From NCBI RefSeq assembly GCF_020740795.1, contig NC_067282.1:131931132-131995131 (forward strand): 64,000 nucleotides of DNA, given 5' to 3'. This DNA comes from Apus apus. Lineage: Eukaryota; Chordata; Aves; Apodiformes; Apodidae. Positions 14,201 through 26,104 of this stretch are shown here, one piece after another. The notes below the pieces were generated by a model. That model saw nothing but the letters and a program-made list of their open reading frames with translations, did not search any database and was not told the DNA's origin. How positions within the stretch are numbered: the first letter of the stretch is position 1; every line of letters starts with the position of its first letter. The translations under genes and the position numbers were made by a program.

Positions 14201-15040
14201 CAGGCTTGATGGTTTTCTGTTATTTTAATATGGGTCTTCAGGTAAGGCTGCATCTTCAGGCTTTCTTCTATCCTTAGGTAAAAGACGCGGAAGCAGAAGT
14301 GGATTTGGGTGTGCCACTAGTTGGCCACATGTTTGGAAAACAGATAAAGGCACAGTCACTCTGATAGGAACTGCTGCCTTCCCATCACTCCATAATCTGC
14401 TCCCACACTTCAAGTAAACTGTAAAAATACGACAAAGGTCATTTATACAATTTTGCCTTCGCTGGCTGATAACAGGCTGAACTGATTTTCCTACACCCCT
14501 GCTATTCCTGCTGCCCTCTGAATTGTGGTTGCACCTGTAAAAGTTCATGCCTAACTTTCCAGAAAATATCAGCCACTTAATCAACCTCAAGAAAGCTTCT
14601 CTAGTTGAAAATATTTCAGAGTCATTACAAGACATGCTCCTATTTCTCCCCTGTTTCCTTCTTTGCAGTGCACAAATGGTGACCTCACACATGCCAGGAC
14701 AAACAGACTTCTTAGTCATCCTGCCTACAATTTCTGAGGCATTGGCTCAACACCATTTACTGCATGTAGGTTGACGAGATCCCTTTATCAGAATTAAAGC
14801 CGCAGCTCCCGTCTATAACCCGAGTTCCCCTTTTTAACAAGAGACACAGAAAATGTTGCTTCTGTAGGAGAACCACTCCAATTCTCACTTTCCCCCAGAA
14901 GCCCTGCTGCATGAGCTTATTGCGCAGGCTGGAGTTTCAGTGCTCACGAGTGTTGATCCTGGAAGATGTACACGTTGTCATGTGTTTGTCAGCAATGACA
15001 ACACGTTGCTTGCTGCCACTGCCTCACCTGACACACATGG
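5230..15040. other. Unique intergenic sequence, no gene seen
   Basis: About 9.8 kb without a recognisable gene or repeat, apart from small simple-sequence runs (for example GAAA at 7937-7955, a T/GTTT-rich run at about 14113-14152). The longest frame is 164 codons on the minus strand (14225-14719). It has no recognisable domain and its length is within chance expectation for this base composition. Confidence 0.55.
7937..7955 (+). repeat. (GAAA)n simple repeat
   Basis: About four to five tandem GAAA units, short and slightly imperfect. Confidence 0.8.
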
Positions 15041-15332
15041 CACAGAATCACAGAATTGTTCTGGCTGGGAAAGACCTTTAAGATCACCAAGTACAACCAC
15101 TAACCTAACTCTACTGAGTCCAGTGCTAGACCGTGTCCCTAAGCACCACATCTACATGCCTTTTAAACACCTCCAAGGATGGTGGTTCAGCCACCTCCCT
15201 GGGCACCCTGTTCCAGTGTTTAATCACCCTTTCAGTGAATAAGTTTCTTCTAATATCCAATCTAAACCTTCCCTGGTGCAACTTGAGACTATTTCCTCTT
15301 GTCCTGTTGCTTGTTACCAGAGAGAAGAGACT
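15041..15332 (-). repeat. CR1 LINE, 3' end, antisense
   Basis: Reading left to right, it starts with the reverse complement of the CR1 octamer tail (CACAGAATCACAGAATT). It then runs through the 'ctgggaaagacctttaagatc' block and the 'ccctgggcaccctgttccagtg' block to 'cctcttgtcctgttgcttgttacc'. This order is the antisense of the avian CR1 3' region. The piece is about 290 bp and 5'-truncated at its right end. Open frames that cross it on the plus strand (15133-15576) are antisense artefacts. Confidence 0.93.
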
Positions 15333-15879
15333 GACTGGCAGTTGGACACTGAGAGTGCAGCCTCTTTTCTTGGTTCAAACTTCACCAACAAACCAATCAC
15401 CACTCCAAGCAGCAAAGCACCCACGTGGAAGGAAATCCCAAGCCCAAGGGAGAAGTCAGGTGTGCTGCCAGCACTGCAGCTGCTCTGGCATGCTGAGGGA
15501 GATCACAGAGGCTGAAAGGGCTAGAAATTTGGTAGAGTTTTCAGCTATCCCTGTATACCTTGGGATAAGGTCATAGTGGGGTGTAATACTAGGGCCAAAA
15601 TTTTAAATGCTTCCATTTCATGGAGGAGTTCATAAAAAAAAAGACACAACCCTTGACTTAGACCTAAGCAGTGCACAGTATTCATAGAAGCCAAATATCC
15701 ATTACAGATATGCTCAGCTCCAGAAAAGGGAACTACAAAAATGAGGAAGCATTTCAAAAAGAAATAAAAAGGGCAACTATGCGAATTAAGTTCCTACAAG
15801 CCTGATGGAAGCTGCCGAGGGATTCCAAATCAGTAGCGCAGTGCCAGCACACACCACCTTTTCAGAAAGGCTGGAGGAA
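15333..15879. other. Unique sequence between two LINE pieces
   Basis: No gene or repeat recognised. It could include more decayed LINE sequence joining the ORF2 fragment that follows. Confidence 0.4.
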
Positions 15880-16195
15880 AGGGTGAAAGGCAACACAGCA
15901 GAGCAAGGAAAGACATTCAAAAGAAGCTCAAAAAGTTAAAGGCATGTCCAAAGGGAGAAAAGGAACATAAATTCTGGCAGACTAAATGTAAAAATGCAGT
16001 AAGGGGAGCCAAAAATAATGACTTTGAAGAACAAATAACAAAAACTATCCAAGCTAACAATAATTTTGTGGGGTTTTGGGTTTTTTTTATATTTTTTTAA
16101 TACATCATGAGCAGACAACTTGCCAGACAGTCTGCAGGAGCAGCTAAGGGTCAGGGTATCAGAGGAGTTACCTACAAAGGCACTTGTAGTAGTAG
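15880..16195 (+). repeat. Old CR1-type LINE ORF2 fragment
   Basis: Translated in broken plus-strand frames, it gives a lysine-rich stretch (KKLKKLKACPKG...FWQTKCKNAVRGAKNNDFEEQI) followed by a NN-F-YI-SR-like segment. This resembles the linker between endonuclease and reverse transcriptase in CR1 ORF2. A T-rich expansion at about 16070-16100 disrupts it. It is a non-functional, diverged remnant. The family-level match is from recall of the CR1 protein pattern, so the limits are approximate. Confidence 0.6.
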
Positions 16196-17497
16196 GCCTT
16201 GTAAGTAAAGCTTACAGGAATTTCCCACCTTGAGCTCATGTCACATCCAAACAGGCCTTCAATTGCTTTGTGTGATGAAACTTTATTTCAGTAAGCAAAT
16301 CTTCCCTTTTTTGGACAAGTTGCCCCTACTCCCATTATAGTACCTGATCTAATTAACTCGAGTACTCTGATGAGAGGTTGTGCTACAATAAAAATTTCCT
16401 GCTAGGCGGATCTAATCTAACCACTGGCAAACAAGAGAGCCTGGTAACAGAACTACAGACTGCATTTGAATCAGGAGACAGGAGTTGGTTCCTTCTGCAC
16501 CTGTCTTCTACAACGTGCAGGCAGCATCACAGAGAGGACCTCAGGCTAGAGGGAGACATCTCAGGTCCTCATGAGGAAGAGCTGGAGGCCATGGTTGCCT
16601 GTGGTACACCTAAGTACCCTGCTTTTGCAATAGCTGGACCAGGTGGTCTCCACTCTTTTTTTCTTCCTACTTTGTAGATTATTCAGGAAGTTGCTCAAAG
16701 GTAGCTGAGGCCCTCGTGCAGCAGGGATAGAGGGGGCAGGGGAAAGATGTTTTTGTAATTGCAGTCAGAGTGTAGCTTCAGGGACACTGACAGTGAGGAG
16801 TGCAAAGATGTGGCATGTTCATCCACCATGTGGCATCCCCCAAAGTCTTGTGAGCAGCTGTCAGGGCCCTCCAGGCACTTTACATTTTGAGTGGCCAAAC
16901 AGCTCAATACACCTCTCAGAGATTTCTTGCCCCCAAAACAGCAGGCCTAATATTAAATACCTACTCAGATTGCTTCAAAGATGTAGATCAAAAAGTCAAA
17001 TTACCCTTTGAATTGTTATACAGCTGTATCTGTGACTGTGTCATCCATCCCCTGTATGCTTTTAAATGCTTATTTCTTCAATGAAATACGAGATTAATAT
17101 TTGCTACTTATCTCTTCTCCTATTGCAACAGGTAAACCTTCAAAATGTCAGTGACATTCATATATACATATGGAGTAATCACTATCTGTCCTTAAATCCT
17201 GCTGTCAGAAAATAATGCATATTTTACAAAAATGTGATTTTTCTAAAAAACAGCTGAGAGGTCCTCATCATTTTTGTGCCAGACAAAAAACAGACAAAAG
17301 ATGCCTTTGAGTGGTGCACAACTCATTTGAAAAAGCCCATGGAAAACTGACATACTTCCTTGTTTATCTTTGTGAAGGACCAATGTCATCAGGTACTGCA
17401 GGAGAAAATACATGCCACGTTATGTAAGGGCATTTCTGTTTTAAATAACGGAGTAGTTAAAATTCACTCTCCTGCTCATTCAATAAAGCACTCAGCA
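16196..17497. other. Unique intergenic sequence, no gene seen
   Basis: Short frames only (99 codons or fewer). No repeat, RNA or conserved coding pattern recognised. Confidence 0.5.
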
Positions 17498-17720
17498 ATT
17501 CCAAAGCTGGAAAGGGCCACTAGTACCATCTTATCTGACCATTTCCATACTAGAGGCAAGTAAATGTCATCCAACTTCCTTCAATCATTATTTTGTTAAA
17601 GGCTATTTTCAGAAAAGGATTTCGTCTGGATTTAAACACTTCTATAAGAGAATTTGCTGTGTCCCATGTTAGCCTGTTCCAATGGATAATCATACTAAAA
17701 GACATGTATTTTAACTTTTC
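17498..17720 (-). repeat. Ancient CR1 LINE fragment, antisense
   Basis: It begins 'caaagctggaaagggccac' followed by a 'catcttatctgacc' block. Further on come 'tctggatttaaacacttctataagag' and 'cctgttccaatggataat'. This is the block order of the antisense 3' region of older amniote CR1 elements, heavily diverged and with no clear octamer tail. Confidence 0.6.
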
Positions 17721-20229
17721 TGGTTTTACATACCAGCCATCCCTTCCTCTATCAAATGGAAGGAGGAGCTCACCTTTCAATTATATATAGTTGTGTCTAA
17801 TAATATTTGAGCATAAAAGTAGGAAGATTCAAAGTTTCAAGACTACAGAAGAAGCTTAAGGAAAAAGTAAAGAGGGAAAAAGCTAACCTGAAGTAAAGCC
17901 ATTTGTTAGAAGTGCTTGGAAAGGTGTTGTGATTATAGGTCAGACTAAGCCATCAGGAGGGAAGAGTTCTGCAGTCTTCACTGAGGCAAAACATCCATCA
18001 GCATTTGATGGGAATTTCAGATTTGTAGTGCCTGATTAAGGATTATGATACAGCTTTCCATATTTAAATGTATTTTCAAAGTTTCTGATAAGTGCCATAT
18101 ATTTTTAATTTCCATTCTAACAGCTTTTTTTCTTATTCCATTGTTCTAACAGCATAAGCTAGTGCAGTTAAAGATGTCTAGAAATCTGTCTTCCTTGACA
18201 GACATTTTACAGTATCAAAGGCAAGGGTTTATTACAGATTCAGCATGGCCCTTGAAGTGTTTTTTCTGCTAAAGATGTGACTTCTTGTTGAAATGTTTTC
18301 CTGAATCAAAGCCTTAATCCCCTGTACATGTAGGTCTGACTGATAGCTAAATGTAATATTGTGATCCCAGGCTCTCAGATAAACCATGCATCAAGTAACA
18401 CCACAAATTTCTCCCCTACCATGGCTCTTCATGCAGCACAAATGAAGGATGGGGCTGGGAGGCTACCTTCTTGTTTCCAAAGGGGAGTTCCCTGACAATT
18501 GTCTCCCACCCAACCAGAGTGCTGCTCTCCTCCTCCCAACCAGCTTCAGCTCTTCTCCCGGGGTGGGAAATCAGTGTGCACCCGGAGTGAGTGGGAGGCA
18601 GCAGGACATGGCTCCAGGCTGGCTGGGCTGGAGCCGTTGAGGTGGCTGAGGCAGCTATTCCACATTGCTGGGTCAAGGGAGCTAAGGACAGCCTTGCCCA
18701 GTGATGTGGAGGGGGCATGACAAAGGTAGACATGTTTATACTTATGTCCCCACCCCACGAGACTTCCCTGGGTGACCACTGCTGCCTTCACCCTGTTCTA
18801 GCACCTCTCCTGCCTGTTTGGCAGGACTTGGCTGGGTCAGCAGTCATGCTGAAGATGGAAAGCACAAGGCACAGAAAATAACCTGAAAGGACTGGCAGCA
18901 AGACCATTTGCCCCCTCTCAGAGGTTGCTCTTAGGTCAGTGCAGGCACAGCATACCATTTCAGTGCCTTCAGAGGTGAAAAAATAATGTGGTACATGTAG
19001 AGAAACAGCAGCTGCTGGACGCCTATTTTGAAATGTGTAGTTGTTAGGCAAATTAATGGAAGAATTTCCAGCTTTCAGATCCCTTTTTTACCTTACAAAA
19101 GGTGGATATTCTGGCTAAAGAGTTTGTTAAAATGTTTTTCATCCTTTTGTCATGTAAGTCCATGGCTAACAGCATCCATATTACATATCTCAGAGTCATT
19201 GTGTCTCTTTAAGCACCAGTGCAACTGCATAGCAGTGAGGGCTGTTTTCTCACAGATTCTCTGCTAAGGAAAAGGAAGGTGAGTTTCACTATTTCTGCTT
19301 GCCAAATGGTCCAGCAATACAGCATGAAACCTGTTTTCCTCCAGAGAAAATTATCTTTGAAGGCTTTATGGTAAAATGAACAGTCCCTAGCAGGTTTGCC
19401 TCTCAGAAACTAAATAATAATACAGCTAACTAGAAAAGGAGGCAATTGTTTTGCCTTTTGAAAGAGCACAGCATGTATCTACTGCACTTAGATTTCTATG
19501 TAGAATCACATGAAACAGTGTAATTATTGGGCTCACATCCACTGGATGATCTTCCATCTATCAGTCAAGATTTCAGCTTTTTCCAGCTCATCAAGCAGTT
19601 TCTTCTCACCACTTGAACAGAGGGAAAGCAGCAGATGCTTTTTCTGCCTCAATTAAGTGGATGCTGATGGAGAGTGAGAACACTTCTGATGTTAAGGCAT
19701 GTTCTGGCAGCAGTACTAGGTCCTTACTGGCTGATTTTAGCAAATTGGAAATAAATCTGCAGTATGAGAATTTCCAGAAATGTATTTTACTATGTCAATG
19801 GAATGAGCTTCCAGTAGACTTTTTACCATATTGGCAGACCAAAAGCAACTCTTGTGTGATTCATATCCTGTTTCTGAAAGCACAGCATATTTTGACCCAT
19901 GCAGAGCTTCATAAGAGATGTCCAGCAAAATTCAAAAGACTTAGCAAAGTACAAACAAAAGCAGGGCACAAACACTACAAGTTACATGGTGGCCTGGCCA
20001 AATTCAGGCCTTAATAGGAGTCTGGAAAGGTATAAGTTGTAAAAACAATATAAAAGTAATGATGTTTATAAATCAGCCTGACAGTGGCATGTTGCAACAT
20101 AATTGTTTTCTTCAGAAAGGCCTCGCACTCGCTATCAAAGTCAGTAATTTTTCCAGATATATTCATTTGGCTCCATTTCCCCATGCTTTATCTACGTGCC
20201 AAAATAAATGCTTGCCAAAGATAAATTCA
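17721..20229. other. Unique sequence with one GC-richer patch
   Basis: About 18410-18800 is clearly more GC-rich than its surroundings and open in several frames on both strands. No splice signals or protein pattern let me call an exon. A plus-strand frame of 133 codons at 19613-20014 has no recognisable domain. The rest is featureless. Confidence 0.5.
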
Positions 20230-20830
20230 GAGATCTGGCAGGCTAGGGGGAGTCTCGGGAGATCATCTTGTCCAACATTCTGCAATGAAGGAGGCTAAAA
20301 GTATCTGGACGCTATCCCTGACTCTTTTATCTTTTTCACTTGAAGAAACCGATAGCCCTGGGTAGTATGTCCTGACACTTTGCCCCACTTTCAGATAGAA
20401 ACACTAATCTAATATTCTGCCTAAGTCTTTTAGTTGAAGGTGAAACTGATCCTTTCTTGCTCATACCTAAACGGGTGTGCAAAGTAATTTACAGTTGTTG
20501 TCCCATCTGCATGGGTCCCCTTCAAGCTGCTGTTCCATTTCTCAGTCATCTCTTCTCAACCCAGTGCCTTCACCTTCCATTTTATGAGTCACATTTTCTG
20601 CACCTCTTCTCATGCTAGCTGCTTTTCTGCCCTTTTCCTTTGACTGTGCTTACTTACTGCTTCCAGCTGAGACAAAGAACTCCAGCTGGGGCTTCACCAC
20701 TACCTCAGAAGGTGGAACAATTGCTACTGCTGCCTACGTAAATGTAGTTTTATTTTCAGAACAAAGCTGATCTCTTCCTCAGCAGTGTATGATTACTGAC
20801 ACATACCTAGCTTGAGCTCTGTAGTGTGGA
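20230..20830 (-). repeat. Ancient CR1 LINE fragment, antisense (first of two)
   Basis: It begins with a diverged 'gatcatcttgtccaacattctgcaatga' block. It continues through a 'ctcagtcatctcttctcaacc' block and an 'actccagctggggcttcaccac' block near 20690. That order matches the antisense 3' UTR and ORF2 end of old CR1. Divergence is high and boundaries are approximate. Confidence 0.6.
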
Positions 20831-21365
20831 TCATAGAAAACCAGAACTGCAAGGAGATGAAGAGGGACTATCTAGTGAATGATAGTTTGAAATCTTCAAA
20901 AGATGTTTGTCTCAATTTTCTTTAAAAATGTTCACCAGGGGAGATGTCATGATCATCATAGACAATCTATTGCAGTGCTTCACTGTCTTCATGTTTAGAT
21001 ATTAGGAGACAAAAATACTATCTTAAATCACAGTTGGATCCAGTCAGAAAAATCTCCCTTTTGCTGCTGTGATGCTGCCTAGCCAGTAACTTAAAATTTT
21101 GTGTCTTCTGAATTTCTTCTTCCTAAAGAGGAAGACACTCAAATTTGTCTTTGCTGAATTTCAGCTGTTTTGATTTCAGATTCTAATTTCTTATGCATGT
21201 TTTGAATTCTGATGCTTGTGTCCACAGTACTTGCAATCTTGACCTATGCCACTCCCATCCACTAGTATTACGACCATAGTCTCTCATTGGTCTCCAGACT
21301 GTCAAGAGAAATGCTTAACAGGGCCAGGTCCAGAACTGAGCACCACCAACTTCAATGGGGATTTG
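20831..21365 (-). repeat. Ancient CR1 LINE fragment, antisense (second of two)
   Basis: A new 3' end starts at 'catagaaaaccagaactgcaagg'. The usual antisense order follows: 'gactatctagtgaatg', 'ctattgcagtgcttcactgtc', and a segment near 21290-21340 ('aaatgcttaacagggccaggtccagaactgagc') that matches the deeper part of CR1. It lies directly after another copy in the same orientation. This suggests two independent insertions, or one copy with an internal duplication. Confidence 0.6.
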
Positions 21366-22952
21366 ACAGCAAAGAGCTGATGAGTGTTCTTTGAGAGTGA
21401 GTTTCCAACCATTGCACGCATACATTTCTTCTCATGATCACATCAACACTGTGTTTCTTTAGTTTCCATATCAGAATGTCATGGAGAAGTGGCAGAAATG
21501 TCACTGGGACTGAGATTATATCACATTATTTTTTTCCCCCACTAGGCCACTTAACTTGCCAAGGGCAGGAAATAAACAGGCGCGACATGTTCTCAACAAT
21601 TTTTGTTGGCAATTCCTTCTATCATAATCATTTAGGTACTTAGAAACTAATTTTTTAACAGATTGTTCCAGAACCTGCTCAAGACTCAAAGTTACTCTGA
21701 CATATCCAAAAGAGTAGCATTTCCTTGTGTGTAAAAACACAGAACATGTGTTCACAGAGTTTCCTAAATCCTCTTATCAGAATATAGGTCTCCTTTCACA
21801 CCTGAAATGTTGCTACTGTTTGCTCAGAATTTCAGTTTCCACCATCAAATTGATAACTTCATCAGAGGCTCAAGCATGACAAGAGGGATATTTGCAGGCT
21901 TTTTCTTTGTTAAGTGACAGTGAGCACTTGCCAGCAGTTTTTCTCAAGGGTTTCTGACTGAAAGTAATGCATGTTAAAAGTGATCTCGCACCAAATGATT
22001 TGACACTGCCCCAAATTAGACAATGATGCCAGAATGTCTCTAAGGTGACAAAATTTAATTCCTACCATTCTTAGCTCAAATGTTGGATTTGCTGAGTTGT
22101 ACTGATTGAATCTTCCAAGAAATAAATGCAATTGGGGGTGGGGAGGAAGACAATTTCCTGGGTGAAATACCACATCCTGAATGGAAGCCTGCGATAATAT
22201 GGGTATTGTGGTTTTTCCTGGTTGTCCTACAGGGGAAAAGAACTGTGTGTCCCCACTATATCTTCCACATGGGTCCATTAGAAATTTGAGCTATGTTCAC
22301 AACATTTTCCAGGAAGTGGAAAATATTATTACCTCTTTCTTACAGTCAGGAAAATATAAATAAGCCTTGTTTAAGGTCAAAGTGAGTCAGCAGAGAGTAC
22401 AGCAGAGAACTAGTCTCATTTTTTAATAACTAAGACAGCACTCTTCTTTTTTACCCTCTTTCAGGTAGTGTTCACTTGACTAATATTATCTCCAAGACAG
22501 AAGAGTTCCTCAGAGGTCTATGGTTGAAATACTGATGAAAGTCAAAGGGAAACGAGCTTTCTCACTTGACAAACACCTTATTTTATGCTCTATTGATTTA
22601 CAACGCCCTTCAGAATTGTTAGGGGATATGGTGTGATTAATGGACAGTTACTGAAGTTAGCTGTCACACAGCACAGGAGCTCGTCCAAAAATAGCTTTTA
22701 AAAATACAAATATACCTTACAGTACCATTTATGAGATGAAGAGTGCCCTGTCTCCCCTTGCTTTATTTTTTTATTTGAAATATAATAAAAAGGAGGAAAA
22801 CTCCCACAAAACTAATGTGAGGCTGGGCTGATGGTAAGATTGCTTCACAGAAACTCTCAGTGCATATCCATCACTCTGGAACCTGAGCAGGTATTTAGGT
22901 GTCCCTCAGACAAGTACCCATTGCTCCAGTCATTACACCCTTGAACTGAGTG
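21366..22952. other. Unique intergenic sequence, no gene seen
   Basis: Short frames only (122 codons or fewer). No repeat or RNA recognised. Confidence 0.5.
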
Positions 22953-23185
22953 GTGTCTCTGTTCTTTGTTTTCTCTTTGTCATGTTTGCACCTGATTAGT
23001 GATAAATTACATTGATTTTTTTTGCCCAAGTTGAGTCTGTTTTGCCTATGACCGTAATTGGTGAGTGAACCCTCCTTGTCCTTGTCTCAACCCATGAATT
23101 TTTAGTTGGACTTTTGTCCTCCCCATCCCACAGTGGGGGGCAGGGTGAGTGAGCCATCGTCCTTCGTTGTTGGCTGGTCCAGAAG
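22953..23185 (+). mobile_element. Truncated LTR fragment, family A
   Basis: It matches the last quarter of the LTRs at 4243-5224 and 28198-29143. Shared blocks are 'ctctgttctttgttttctctttgtc', 'gtgataaattacattgattttttt', 'gagtctgttttgcc', 'accctccttgtccttgtctcaaccc' and 'gtcctccccatccca'. Its 5' part is missing and its extreme 3' terminus has decayed, so no TG...CA ends or target duplications can be read. It is probably an older insertion than the complete copies. Confidence 0.85.
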
Positions 23186-24984
23186 AAAGCAGGGAAAAAG
23201 CCTATGACACACTGGCCTGTAGGCACTGAAGGAGAATTCAGACATGCTCTGAAATGTGTCTAAACAGCAAAGAAGCAACTGCATTTCTCTGCCTACAAAC
23301 CAGTTATAGTCCGACCTGTGGATGTATTTTCTTACCTCATTCAAAAAAGAAAGTGTTATTTTTAAGTCAAGGATCTGTATAGGTGCATTCTAATGTTAGG
23401 AATCTCTAAGACTGCTGAGGGCTACTGTATAGATAAATACTCATTGGAAAAAATACACTGAAAGTGTTCATATAGGAATCAGTATAAAATCAGGTGCTTA
23501 TGTGACTGCATCTGAAACATGTTTTAGTTGCCACTTTAATTCACAGGTTGGCATGCACAGCAACAATCATATGCTTGAAAAGTCTGGTCTATGGAATAAA
23601 CCTCATCTAAAATGCTTTGGCTGACAAATTAGAAACTCAAAGGAGAGCTACTGTAGGAGCACTCGGGAAGAAAACAGCTCTTCAAAAGAGTCTATACAAG
23701 GCCACGGAGATTAAGAGCAACAGCAAATTACCTGTGAGGTGGCAAAGCTTTACCTTTTTCACTTCCATATAATTATATGTTGCAATATTATTTCTGTCTA
23801 AAGGTCATGGTGTGTTTATAACCATGAAACCAGGAAAAACCTGCTCTTTGAACAAGATACAGACTTCTGCCTTCTAGCTTGGAAATTTCAGATCCCTTCT
23901 CCAAAAAAAAAAGTTTCCATAAGTTTAGGATACTACTTGGTGACCTGTTGCATTTGGCAAAGTGGCAAAGTGCAATCATTTTCAGTGTTGTTTCTTTTGA
24001 TGAAACACAGCAATTTGTAAATTCTTTGGGGTAGAAATTAAGTTCTTTCTTAACCAACCCATTGCAAGTACTGTAATAGTAATAAACACAGGTCAGAGAT
24101 AACAGAAAGACCCAAGGACACAGGGCAGGATGGCATGGGTTGATAATCTGTTCTGCTGAGATTAAGTTAGTAATGGAGAGAAAGCACTAGCATACACATT
24201 GGTTTAATTCCCAGAAGGTGTTGGCCAAGTTCCCATTTCTTGCACACGCTTGCTGTGTGCCCTTACTAAGGTCACTTAGGACGAGCTCCACAAACAGACA
24301 CATACATTAAATGCCATTTCTGATCTAGGACTTAAGTCTTCCTGCGCCTCAGTTCCTTATCTGTAAATTCCAGACAACAGTACTTCCCTATTTTAGTGTG
24401 GTATTGGGAAGATAAATACATTAAAGACATTTAAATGCTGCAGTGAAAAGGGTCATGCAAGTAACCAAGATGGAAAGAAATTAGCCTCAGTTTCTAATGC
24501 CTTCCAGGACTCCTGAGTGGGGCAAGAGCACAGAGGCTGGAATCAAAGAAGAAAGATACAGGATGGAAGAGAGCTGCCAGTCCCCACAATACACTTTCCT
24601 GGAGAGCAATAACGGGTGCTCAGTTTGAAAGATGACAGCAAAGTCAGTGCCTTTACAAAGCAGAAGATGGCTGGGTCTATTCTACAAGCAAGTTAAAATC
24701 TTCCAGAAAGCTTTGGCAGAACACTTTCCCTGTGTGGAACTGTACCTTCCACCTTGGCTATGGGCATGTGTGCTTTGAGAGCTTCCTCTGTGAGAGGGGA
24801 GGGGTGTTTGTGGGTTTTATTTAATACCTCCATGTACACATCAGTGCCCTGTGATCACAGGTTTAGCCTTCTAGTATGCTTTGGCATTGCATCCCAAGAG
24901 GAGTGGTATAAGGTGAGCAGGGGTCAGAAGGTGGCAGGTTTTGTTTGCACTAAATAAATCACTACCTTTCTCTGCCTTTCTTTC
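23186..24984. other. Unique intergenic sequence, no gene seen
   Basis: No gene, repeat or RNA recognised. Confidence 0.5.
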
Positions 24985-25138
24985 CCTGGAAGTGTTTAAA
25001 AGAAAGATATAGTGATTAGTGACATGATTTAAGCACTGAACGGGTAGACTGGGTTATGGTAGGTGGATTTAGGTTATGGTTGGACTTGATGATCTTCAAG
25101 GTCCTTTTCAACCAGGATAATTCTATGATTCTATGATT
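24985..25138 (+). repeat. CR1 LINE, short 3' end
   Basis: A 'ccctggaagtgtttaaaagaaag' block is followed by 'attagtgacatgattta', 'ttggacttgatgatcttcaagg' and 'ccttttcaacc'. It ends in the octamer tail ATTCTATGATTCTATGATT at 25138. This is a severely 5'-truncated sense copy of about 150 bp. Confidence 0.92.
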
Positions 25139-25523
25139 CCCTATTCCCAGCAGTGTCCTGGAAGGCTGCAGTCACCCAGACCGGATGTGTCATAGCTTGA
25201 CATCACTGGGTGCCTTGTTTCTAATTCCCTGGAGAACTGAAAGTGGCTCTTGCTGTCTGATGACTGAAAAAGGGCTTTCTTAAAATGTTTAGGCCTTTAG
25301 GTCTCCAGGACCACAGTTACTCTGCCAGAACTTTCTTATGGTCTGAAAGGAAACATTTTTGATGGACGATAATTATTCTTTCCTTCATTTTCCTCTTGGG
25401 AAGAGCTGGTAGGAAACTAAGCAGAAGGACCCAACTACACTGATGAATAGTATCACCCCTCTGAAAACCCAGGCAACCACACATAATGCCAGCACACCAA
25501 CAAACCCTGGCACTACACAAAGG
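25139..25523. other. Unique spacer before LTR
   Basis: Nothing recognised. Confidence 0.5.
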
Positions 25524-25528
25524 AGGAC
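25524..25528 (+). repeat. Target-site duplication AGGAC, left copy
   Basis: AGGAC abuts the LTR terminus at 25529 and recurs at 26100-26104. Confidence 0.88.
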
Positions 25529-26099
25529 TGTTGTGGTTTAACCCAGCAGGGAGTTAAACACCACCTAGCCAGACCAATCCCCTCACCCAGTGGGATGGGG
25601 AAGAGAGTTGGGGAAAAAAAAAAAGGTAAAACTTGTGGTTTGAGATAGGGATAGTTTAATATGACAGAAAAGGAAGGGAAAATAATATTAATGATAAAAG
25701 AATATACAAAACAAGTGATGCACAATGTAAATTACTCACCACCTGCTAACTGATGCCCAGTCAGTCCCTGAGCCGCCACCACTTCCCACACTGGCCAACC
25801 TTCCCCAGTTTTATTGCCCAGCATGTTCAGCATGACATCAATTGGTATGGAATACCCCTTTGGCCAATTTGGGTCAGCAGTCCTGGCTGTGTCCCCTCCC
25901 AGCTTCTTGTGCACCACCAGCCTTCTGGCTGGCAGGGCAGTAAGAGAAGCTGAAAAGCCCTTGATTTAGTGTAAGCACTGCTTGGCAACAACTAAAATAT
26001 CAGTGTGTTGCCAACATTCTTCTCATCCTAAATCCAAAACACAGTTTTATACCAGCTACTAGGAAGATAATTAGCTCCCTCCCAGCCAAAACCAGGACA
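25529..26099 (-). mobile_element. Solo LTR of an avian endogenous retrovirus, family B
   Basis: A 571-bp element lies on the minus strand. Read in its own sense it starts TGTCCTGGTTTTGGCTGGGA at 26099 and ends GGGTTAAACCACAACA at 25529. It has TG...CA termini and perfect AGGAC duplications. It keeps a TATA-like TTTTATA (26045-26051 on the plus strand, read as TATAAAA) and an AATAAA signal (TTTATT at 25810-25815), as expected for U3 and R. No internal viral genes or partner LTR are present, so it is a solo LTR. The sequence matches an LTR type I recall as abundant in neoavian genomes. Small frames inside it are not genes. Confidence 0.93.
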
Positions 26100-26104
26100 A
26101 GGAC
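26100..26104 (+). repeat. Target-site duplication AGGAC, right copy
   Basis: Right-hand copy matching 25524-25528. Confidence 0.88.

Noticed and set aside
14225-14719. 164-codon minus-strand ORF with ATG start
   Set aside because: No recognisable domain, membrane segment or splice context. One frame of this length is about what chance gives in 64 kb, two strands, at this base composition.
15133-15576. 147-codon plus-strand frame
   Set aside because: Overlaps an antisense CR1 3' end, so it is not coding.
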